Shown in pieces: positions 1-3,752 of a stretch of 6,538 nt of DNA. Position 1 is the stretch's first letter; each line of letters starts with the position of its first letter. The DNA is from Deltaproteobacteria bacterium (lineage in GTDB: Bacteria > Desulfobacterota > DSM-4660 > Desulfatiglandales > Desulfatiglandaceae): positions 1 to 6,538 of the forward strand of contig DUZB01000190.1 in assembly GCA_013349725.1 (NCBI GenBank), in the 5' to 3' direction. Both the position numbers and the translations under genes were made by a program. The notes beneath the pieces were generated by a model. It was not told the origin of the DNA. It did no database searches and was given only the letters and a program-made list of their open reading frames with translations.

Positions 1-215
1 GAGACCAGTCGGACTCCGAGCCAGGAGAGAAGCACCTGCCCGATCACCAAAAAACCTAACAGGATGATTGCAGAATAGAGAATACATCGCAAGGCGATGC
101 TGCGTCGTTCAATCGGAGGCCGTTTGGCGGTAACCGCCACGAAAAGTGACAGCGTCCCGATGGGATCAATGGTGGCGAACAGCATGATCGATTCACGGAT
201 GATTTCTTCCCACAT
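1..215 (-). CDS. MarC family integral membrane protein, N-terminal part (runs off left edge)
   Basis: Reading leftward from an ATG at 213-215, 71 codons are open to the window edge. The start is supported by a GAGG Shine-Dalgarno 5 bases upstream. Residues 11-30 read MLFATIDPIGTLSLFVAVTA, the hallmark first membrane helix of the MarC/UPF0056 family with its (N/D)P-x-G signature (DPIG at 17-20). A short basic loop with KR, ER and R residues (31-43) follows, then a second hydrophobic segment (about 44-66) ending in LLSWLGV. MarC proteins are about 200-220 residues with six predicted inner-membrane helices, so roughly two thirds is missing. Despite the name (multiple antibiotic resistance locus), the family's transport role is unproven. 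The gene is separated from its neighbour by about 390 bases, so it probably has its own promoter, but I could not identify a convincing one. The family assignment rests on pattern recognition and is fairly secure. Confidence 0.85.
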   Translation of the reverse strand, partial: MWEEIIRESIMLFATIDPIGTLSLFVAVTAKRPPIERRSIALRCILYSAIILLGFLVIGQVLLSWLGVRLV

Positions 216-605
216 AGTTCCTCAACGCGGGTACATCAGAAGTGGCTATAAACGCTTAACTTGGTGCAATATGATTTTTCAATTGCCAACCACGACCAGA
301 TAATGACTGAGACTGCATCACACACTTTCGTCAACCGGATGATGACCTGAAAAAGCGATCTATAAACCCAATCATACTCGTCTTCCTTGCATCAATCAAT
401 GTGAATCAAACGACCATGAGTCTCAGCGAGAGGAGACCAGTGGTTGTTGGCCGGGATATTAGACAAGCAAACCCTGTCAATGATACATCCCACAGTGTTC
501 TGTAACGATCTAAATGTGGACACAGAAACTTGCATTAAGTTTCCGTCGCCCTTGGGTGAATTTAAACCAGTTTTCAGGCACTTGTAAATCGAAAGAGCGG
601 AATTG
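216..605. other. Gene-free stretch between the MarC gene and the YkgJ-family gene
   Basis: No credible gene is seen on either strand. The minus-strand open frame at 392-730 is a shadow of the cysteine-cluster gene that runs on into this spacer. The notable content is one copy of a 70-base diverged repeat (525-594). On the minus strand this stretch can also fold a weak long-range stem just downstream of the YkgJ-family stop: TTCCGCTCTT (593-602) against AAGGGCGACGGAA (541-553), with a 3-base bulge. It could act as a weak transcription end. No clean -35/-10 pair was found ahead of the MarC gene. Confidence 0.6.
525..594 (-). repeat. Diverged repeat, copy 1 (partner at 3004-3073)
   Basis: Aligned by hand without gaps to 3004-3073, the two stretches agree at 47 of 70 positions. 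Identities fall in blocks: ACTTGCAT at the left, AATTTA then ACC in the middle, and CTTGTAAA followed by CGAAA at the right (plus-strand sense). Both copies lie in the same orientation about 2.48 kb apart. This copy is non-coding and begins 11 bases past the stop of the cysteine-cluster gene. The strand given is that of the neighbouring genes; the element's own sense is unknown. Confidence 0.6.
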
Positions 606-1214
606 CTACGCCGCCTTACTGTAACCGGACCATGTTTTGGGCCTGTGCCAGTGAACGTACTCCATGGCCTCCTTGAGTGCATGATTGATAGGTAGCAGAT
701 GGAAGCCCGTAGCCGGGTCCAGACATGCAATCCGGAGAAAACTGCTTTGATAAACGGGTGGCTTCAGATGCTCCAGGGTATCCGGCAATATGGGGCCATG
801 GTTTTCAGAAAGGTGGTCCTGCATGACCCTGCACGCGGACAACTCCAGTTTTCCATACTTGTTCTTTCTAACGGCATATCCGAAGAGGCGACAGATCAGT
901 GGGCGGAATGGATACCAGGAACATCTCCCCAGTCCTGAATTTTCGGAATCGGGAAGGTAGAGCACGCACCGATAATCGTCCTCGCCTAAGTTCTTTTCGA
1001 TAGAGAGAGAAATGACATCCTCCCGTCCTCTGTGAAATATTGCGTAAGCCAGGGGTAAACACTCCAGTGTGGTTGCTTCTACACGGGAACTGTCGCAGCA
1101 GACACCGCAATGGTGTCCGCACCGCAATCCGGAGCGGAGTTGAAAATTCCTGATCTGTCTGTCCAGCGCCCGGTATGTCCCCAGGACTTTCTTTTCCAAG
1201 TCAAGGATGCTCAT
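606..1214 (-). CDS. YkgJ family cysteine-cluster protein (putative zinc/iron-chelating)
   Basis: The product is about 202 residues. The N-terminal 30 residues look helical (LDLEKKVLGTYRALDRQI). The signature cluster C-x3-C-x2-CC follows (C32, C36, C39, C40, in LRCGHHCGVCC). Further cysteines are at 52, 83, 98, 108 and 128. The C98...PFRPLIC108RLFGYA stretch is the second conserved half of the YkgJ (UPF0153) fold, in which clustered cysteines are thought to bind a metal such as zinc or an Fe-S cluster. No signal peptide or membrane segment is seen, so it is probably cytoplasmic. Start choice: an ATG at 1212-1214 sits 6 bases after AAAGG; the TTG directly before it is in frame but only 3 bases from that site, so ATG is preferred. 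The biological function of the family is not settled. It stands alone, with long spacers on both sides. Confidence 0.85.
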   Translation of the reverse strand: MSILDLEKKVLGTYRALDRQIRNFQLRSGLRCGHHCGVCCDSSRVEATTLECLPLAYAIFHRGREDVISLSIEKNLGEDDYRCVLYLPDSENSGLGRCSWYPFRPLICRLFGYAVRKNKYGKLELSACRVMQDHLSENHGPILPDTLEHLKPPVYQSSFLRIACLDPATGFHLLPINHALKEAMEYVHWHRPKTWSGYSKAA

Positions 1215-1307
1215 CAAAAACCTTTATCTGAAATCGGTCGAGGAAATGGCAGGGCATCATTAGAGGAGATTCGCGGAAGAAGCAATAAGAATGTACGGCG
1301 AGACCAG

Positions 1308-1345
1308 CTGTTGAATTCCCCGACGGAAACCCTATTATTCAACAG
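1308..1345. repeat. Perfect 9-base inverted repeat upstream of the YkgJ-family gene
   Basis: CTGTTGAAT at 1308-1316 is the exact reverse complement of ATTCAACAG at 1337-1345, with 20 bases between them. It lies about 95 bases ahead of the ATG at 1214, where an operator or a leader hairpin could act. No neighbouring promoter hexamers are convincing, so its role is open. Confidence 0.45.
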
Positions 1346-1435
1346 AGTGAACGTCCTTATCCGGGGAGGGCTGTCTCACTTGCTCTGAGTCTCTCACATG
1401 GTAGCTCCTGGTTTGGAACAAGGTGAATATTCAAA

Positions 1436-1463
1436 AAGAGAGGGGGCTTCTACCCCCTCTCTT
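1436..1463 (-). terminator. Strong rho-independent terminator (minus strand)
   Basis: AAGAGAGGGGG (1436-1446) and CCCCCTCTCTT (1453-1463) form a perfect 11-bp stem with a 6-base loop. Read on the minus strand, the stem is followed directly by a T run (CTCTCTTTTTG). On the plus strand it is followed by AACACTC, so it terminates minus-strand transcription. It lies about 170 bases past the stop of the peptidoglycan-binding-domain gene. It therefore ends either a long 3' untranslated region or a separate small RNA. Confidence 0.85.
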
Positions 1464-1597
1464 AACACTCTTGAAACATTCCTGACAGTCTTGCCCCCGT
1501 GGGAGTGCTCCGTCAAGGGATGAATCTGATCCTTCATTCGTTCTCTAACGCCGCACTCCACTCGAATCGGCACGGGGAATGCACTGGCGATTTAGGT
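1464..1597 (-). ncRNA. Candidate structured small RNA or 3' UTR RNA ending at the 1436-1463 terminator
   Basis: Between the hairpin at the end of the peptidoglycan-binding-domain gene and the strong terminator lie about 134 bases without coding potential but with clear self-complementarity. Segment 1495-1508 (CCCCGTG followed directly by GGAGTGC) is exactly complementary to two separate segments: CACGGGG (1571-1577) and GCACTCC (1553-1559), 11 bases apart. This gives two nested 7-bp helices with a one-sided 11-base bulge. A small 5-bp hairpin (ATGAA/TTCAT) can form inside. I recognise no known RNA family. The 5' end is not defined, and no promoter was identified with confidence. Confidence 0.3.
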
Positions 1598-1622
1598 ATA
1601 AAAATTGGTAACCGATTTTTAT
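1598..1622 (-). terminator. Hairpin 8 bases after the peptidoglycan-binding-domain gene stop, possible terminator
   Basis: ATAAAAATTGG (1598-1608) and CCGATTTTTAT (1612-1622) pair over 11 bases (one G-T wobble) around a 3-base loop. On the minus strand it begins about 8 bases past the stop codon, and its descending arm carries a run of T. It resembles a weak intrinsic terminator with the T tract inside the stem, so read-through to the stronger terminator at 1436-1463 is plausible. Confidence 0.5.
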
Positions 1623-1629
1623 CTCTTCG

Positions 1630-1974
1630 TCATCCATTCATCTTTTTGAGAAGTTTGTCCAATGTGGCTTTGTTCGCCTTGCCGGTTACTTTCAGGCCAT
1701 TTTTCTTCTGGTATTTTTTTAACGACCCTTTGGTTTTAGGCCCCATCAACCCATCCACCTTGAGTTTGAATCCCTCTTTGTTGAGCGCTTCCTGAATCTG
1801 CATTACATCTTTATTTGGGACAGGCGCTTTTGCAGATTGTGTTCCCGCTGCCTTTTTTGCCACCCCTTTTGCCGCAGGACTCTGTTCACCGGCTACAGCG
1901 GTAAAAGCCGCGAAAAACACACAACAAAGAACAAAAACCAGAACTCTCCCAACATACCTTTTCATCTTTCTCAT
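1630..1974 (-). CDS. Exported protein with a peptidoglycan-binding domain (PG_binding_1)
   Basis: The product is 114 residues. Residues 1-29 form a Sec signal peptide: basic start (MRKMKRYVGR), hydrophobic core (VLVFVLCCVFFAAFTAV) and a likely signal peptidase I site after AVA. A low-complexity Ala/Lys/Pro linker (about 30-54) follows. The C-terminal 60 residues match the PG_binding_1 fold: DVMQIQEALNKEGF, then the VDGLMGPKT signature at 73-81, then SLKKYQKKNGLKVTGKANKATLDKLL. The domain binds the cell-wall peptide in the periplasm. No catalytic domain is attached, so this is a stand-alone binding module. The strongly lysine-rich mature part would be quite basic. The start is firm: an AAGGAGG Shine-Dalgarno lies 7 bases upstream of the ATG; the next ATG, three codons in, is too far from it. 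A hairpin follows the stop and a perfect palindrome lies about 75 bases upstream of the ATG. Confidence 0.88.
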   Translation of the reverse strand: MRKMKRYVGRVLVFVLCCVFFAAFTAVAGEQSPAAKGVAKKAAGTQSAKAPVPNKDVMQIQEALNKEGFKLKVDGLMGPKTKGSLKKYQKKNGLKVTGKANKATLDKLLKKMNG

Positions 1975-2048
1975 CTTGCCCCCTCCTTCCCACCGTTACA
2001 AACAATTATGCCCCGACGTAAACTCGAACGACAGGGCACACCAATACG

Positions 2049-2068
2049 CTATTCCAAGTGTGGAATAG
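2049..2068. promoter_or_regulatory. Perfect palindrome, candidate operator upstream of the peptidoglycan-binding-domain gene
   Basis: CTATTCCA (2049-2056) and TGGAATAG (2061-2068) are exact inverted copies 4 bases apart. This arm length and spacing are typical of a dimeric repressor or activator site. On the minus strand its upstream edge overlaps TTGACT, a possible -35 hexamer, so a bound protein could cover a promoter. The downstream ATG lies about 75 bases away. The regulator is unknown. Confidence 0.4.
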
Positions 2069-2125
2069 TCAAGTTATTTTCTTTAGTTAACACTATTCTC
2101 AAACAGCGTCAAGATAATTCATGCC

Positions 2126-2170
2126 TTAGCCCTGCCCGGCAAATCGGCGCCGCACCGCATGCGAGTCCAT
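2126..2170 (-). CDS. Micro-ORF, 14 codons, immediately after the first micro-ORF
   Basis: The open frame encodes MDSHAVRRRFAGQG. Its ATG comes directly after the stop of the preceding micro-ORF, and GGAGGT lies 3 bases before the ATG, inside the end of that ORF. This stop-start arrangement suits translational coupling. The peptide is basic and has no recognisable family. At this length a chance frame is quite possible; the Shine-Dalgarno is the only real support. Confidence 0.2.
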   Translation of the reverse strand: MDSHAVRRRFAGQG

Positions 2171-2224
2171 TTAACCTCCGCCCATCATCAGCAAGGGGCG
2201 CATCGCGAGACGTCCAGAAAACAT
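2171..2224 (-). CDS. Micro-ORF, 17 codons, with Shine-Dalgarno
   Basis: The open frame encodes MFSGRLAMRPLLMMGGG, preceded by AAAGGAG ending 11 bases before the ATG, slightly long spacing. Together with the 14-codon frame that starts straight after its stop, it forms a pair of tiny reading frames in the leader between the small lipoprotein gene and the peptidoglycan-binding-domain gene. Possibilities are a leader peptide, a very small membrane-active peptide or chance. The sequence has no run of a single amino acid that would mark classical attenuation. I do not recognise a family. Confidence 0.25.
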   Translation of the reverse strand: MFSGRLAMRPLLMMGGG

Positions 2225-2313
2225 AAATAACTCTTCTCCTTTCCGATTTATTGGGATGCCCCTATCTCCCCTACGGGCAGGTGGTACAATCGGTTGAAGA
2301 AGGTCCAAGGTGT

Positions 2314-2406
2314 CCCTATCGGGAATGAAATTAATTAAACGGTCCTCAGGGTGTTTAGGGCCAGTCCTTTCTGGTTACGTTTTCAGGCCGGCTCATCCCG
2401 ATAGGG
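2314..2406. repeat. Inverted repeat flanking the 3' end of the small lipoprotein gene
   Basis: CCCTATCGGG at 2314-2323 is the exact reverse complement of CCCGATAGGG at 2397-2406. The match extends with one extra base in the left arm (GGGAATG against CATCCC). The right arm is inside the lipoprotein coding sequence, the left arm about 30 bases past its stop, and 73 bases separate them. A long-range stem in the transcript is possible; its significance is uncertain. Confidence 0.4.
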
Positions 2407-2531
2407 TCCTCATACAGCTGCTGTTCCGAATTGCTGACGTTATTTTTCTGCAACGCTACGCAACCCGCCAAAACCACGGCCACGATCATCGTTAACACCA
2501 TCCATTTCAACCCGTTCCATTTCTTTCCCAT
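2355..2531 (-). CDS. Small predicted lipoprotein, 58 residues
   Basis: An ATG at 2529-2531 opens 58 codons ending in TAA. The AGGAG of CAGGAGAAG ends 9 bases upstream of the ATG, a good ribosome site. The N-terminus is a textbook lipoprotein signal: basic MGKKWNGLKW, hydrophobic MVLTMIVAVV, then the lipobox LAGC at 21-24 with the lipidated cysteine at position 24. The mature peptide would be only 35 residues (VALQKNNVSNSEQQLYEDPI..., ending NVTRKDWP). Residue +2 is valine, not aspartate, so outer-membrane sorting is the default expectation in a proteobacterium. It is hydrophilic and has no domain I recognise; small lipoproteins of the entericidin type have similar size, but I see no clear relationship. 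It reads in the same direction as the peptidoglycan-binding-domain gene downstream. A short hairpin (2542-2558) could mask its ribosome site. Confidence 0.7.
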   Translation of the reverse strand: MGKKWNGLKWMVLTMIVAVVLAGCVALQKNNVSNSEQQLYEDPIGMSRPENVTRKDWP

Positions 2532-2829
2532 CTCGTGCTTCTCCTGTTTGATTCAGGACAGAATTATTTCTTTTCCATCCATAAACCGCACATTTTTTCC
2601 TGGATTCTAACGACCCTTTTCATCAGAGTGGCCAACTCTAAAGTGCTTTCTTTCTAATCATAAGAAGCAAATAGGCGCCACGCAATCTCGTTCCGTGGGC
2701 GCTTGTTTCTACAAATCAAGCCCCTTTTTTTTGACTTAGTCGCTGGGATGACCAGAGTTGTGAACCGATCGTTTCTGCACTCGGATCTGCTCCATCAGTT
2801 ATCTTGTTTTCTGTCGATCAATCCATAGA
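2532..2829. other. Gene-free spacer upstream of the small lipoprotein gene
   Basis: No coding region is seen on either strand. It contains a small inverted repeat at the lipoprotein gene's ribosome site (TCCTG/CAGGA, 2542-2558), a short inverted repeat AGAGT/ACTCT (2625-2639), the hairpin at 2673-2704 and an isolated run of eight T at about 2723-2730. A minus-strand TAGAAT at about 2604-2609 looks like a -10 box, but the nearest TTGGCC is 20 bases away, too far for a confident promoter. Confidence 0.5.
2673..2704. terminator. Hairpin with one bulge, possible bidirectional terminator
   Basis: AGGCGCCACG (2673-2682) pairs with CGTGGGCGCTT (2694-2704) over 10 base pairs with one bulged G and an 11-base loop. 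T-rich but not uniform sequence follows on both strands (TTGTTTCT on plus, TATTTGCTTCTTATG on minus). It could end transcripts coming from about 2830 on the minus strand, but without a clean T run the call is weak. Confidence 0.3.
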
Positions 2830-3144
2830 CTATTGCTCGAAAGCGAAGATGCGTTTCCAGTCGGTTTTGATGCCGATGACCGTCCAGCCCTGCTTTTTCG
2901 CCTGGTCGTAGAGCGATTGGGGAATCGCCGACCTGATTGATGTTTTGCCAGGCACAATATGCGGGGGTTGGTCCGTTTTCGGATCATCCCGTTTCGGAAG
3001 AAGGATACTTGCATCATTCTTGCACACCTCTTGATCCAATTTAGACCGATTTCCAATCGCTTGTAAACCGAAAAATTTAGAAGTGTCCAACGCAAGGTTA
3101 CATATGCCAGCCTTGAAGTCAGCGATTTCGCTTTCGTAGACCAA
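2830..3144 (-). CDS. Doubtful 104-codon ORF, possible gene remnant containing the diverged repeat
   Basis: The frame opens with a TTG (3142-3144) and has no ATG anywhere, so the start is unsupported apart from a GGGG just upstream. The middle part (about residues 24-48, KFFGLQAIGNRSKLDQEVCK...) is translation of the repeat copy at 3004-3073, so it is probably not ordinary protein sequence. The last 45 residues (PHIVPGKTSIRSAIPQSLYD, then QAKKQGWTVIGIKTDWKRIF) look much more protein-like, with helix-turn-strand spacing, and could be the tail of an older gene. I recognise no family. Either a degenerate remnant joined to a repeat or a chance frame is possible; I would not treat it as a secure gene. 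Confidence 0.25.
   Translation of the reverse strand: MVYESEIADFKAGICNLALDTSKFFGLQAIGNRSKLDQEVCKNDASILLPKRDDPKTDQPPHIVPGKTSIRSAIPQSLYDQAKKQGWTVIGIKTDWKRIFAFEQ
3004..3073 (-). repeat. Diverged repeat, copy 2 (partner at 525-594)
   Basis: It matches copy 1 at 47 of 70 hand-aligned positions without gaps and in the same orientation. This copy additionally contains a small perfect hairpin, CGATT-GGA-AATCG on the minus strand, which copy 1 does not preserve. It falls inside the doubtful 104-codon frame, whereas copy 1 lies outside any gene. An element independent of protein coding is therefore the better reading. Confidence 0.6.
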
Positions 3145-3407
3145 TTCCCCGGGATCTCACAAGGAAATGAAGAAAATTTTCTATAGCAACGGAAAATTTA
3201 AAAACGCTACGCAGACACAAGATATCGTAGGTGCAAAAATTCGCTTTGAGGCTCCAACCAGTTGACTGATCTTGACAGTATAAAAAGGATTTTGAGGGTT
3301 CAAAACCATGCAATATACTTTACATACCCAAATGCCTTATCTACAGTCGCGTCACTACGCAATTCTGGGGCGGGTTCCTTACGTGCGGTTGCCTTACAAC
3401 ACGGACG
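3145..3407. other. Gene-free spacer downstream of the exporter remnant
   Basis: No coding sequence is supported on either strand. The minus frame at 3119-3313 has no homology that I recognise and overlaps the doubtful ORF. The plus frame at 3262-3831 is mostly a shadow of the ATPase remnant and outer-membrane-factor gene. The sequence is AT-rich at 3160-3310. A short direct repeat (GGTTCCTTAC and GGTTGCCTTAC, about 3374-3399) was noted. No terminator for the efflux genes was identified here. Confidence 0.5.
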
Positions 3408-3752
3408 TCACGAAGGTTTGACCCGGTCGCCACTTCGTAGGGCCTTGGGTGGGGCTACGATAATGGTCTCTCCCCCCTTGAGGCCTTCCTTGATTTCAGA
3501 CTCTTCATCGGACGTGGCCCGGTCTATGCCCCCAATGATGTTCAAAAGGGTGGACTTTCCAGCCCCCGAAGCACCGACGATCACTGTGAGCCAGCCCTTC
3601 CGGATTTCCGGATCGATCCCCGGGAGGACCTTCACCTCCACCTCGCCCATCCGGCAGGTCTTGTGGATCTGGACGCATCGAACGGCTACATCGTCATTGG
3701 ATTTCCGGGCCTTCAACCGCACCTCCGGGCAGGGGAAACCATCCGCCTCCAA
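3408..3752 (-). pseudogene. Chimeric remnant: ABC exporter ATPase N-terminus joined to a membrane-fusion-protein C-terminus
   Basis: The 114-codon frame has two unlike halves. Residues about 24-80 are the start of a MacB/LolD-type ATPase: VQIHKTCRMGEVEVKVLPGI, then LTVIVG, then Walker A GASGAGKST (60-68), then LLNIIGGIDRATS. The Q-loop, signature, Walker B and switch histidine that should follow are absent. From about residue 83 the sequence becomes SEIKEGLKGGETIIVAPPKA, then LRSGDRVKPS, typical of the last strand region of HlyD/MacA-type periplasmic adaptors. An in-frame deletion between an ATPase gene and an adaptor gene, with the join near 3498-3512, explains this. The start is also lost: the only upstream start is a TTG at 3752, inside the end of the outer-membrane-factor gene, and no ATG or GTG occurs where such ATPases normally begin. 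It cannot be a working ATPase. A chimeric assembly is the alternative explanation. Confidence 0.75.

Larger units (their letters stand above)
1215..1629. other. 415-base stretch without a protein gene
   Basis: I see no supportable coding region; plus-strand open frames here are shadows running in from the flanking genes. It contains a perfect 9-base inverted repeat (1308-1345), a strong intrinsic terminator (1436-1463), a set of long-range complementary segments (1495-1577) and a hairpin just past the stop of the peptidoglycan-binding-domain gene (1598-1622). The last three may together define a structured minus-strand RNA. Confidence 0.6.
1975..2354. other. 380-base leader region between the small lipoprotein and peptidoglycan-binding-domain genes
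   Basis: The stretch holds a perfect palindrome at 2049-2068, two tandem micro-ORFs (2126-2224) and one arm of an inverted repeat at 2314-2323. On the minus strand, TTGACT overlaps the upstream edge of the palindrome and could be a -35 element, but no good -10 sits at the right distance. No larger gene is supported. The minus frame containing the first micro-ORF is open for about 60 codons, but its only earlier start candidate is a TTG with no obvious ribosome site. Confidence 0.5.

Noticed and set aside
541..602. Covarying stem shared by both repeat copies
   Set aside because: Copy 1 can form TTCCG-CTCTT against AAGGG-CGACGGAA, but the aligned positions of copy 2 do not pair, so no covariation supports a common structure.
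392..730. 112-codon minus-strand frame
   Set aside because: It is out of frame with the cysteine-cluster gene across its 3' end and continues into the spacer and repeat copy 1. No protein family or ribosome site supports it.
1569..1584. Sigma-54-like promoter (GG-N10-GC) on the plus strand
   Set aside because: GGCACGGGGAATGC fits the spacing, but it would drive antisense transcription into the peptidoglycan-binding-domain gene. The flanking T and TTGC positions are only partly matched, and the bases are already involved in the long-range pairing.
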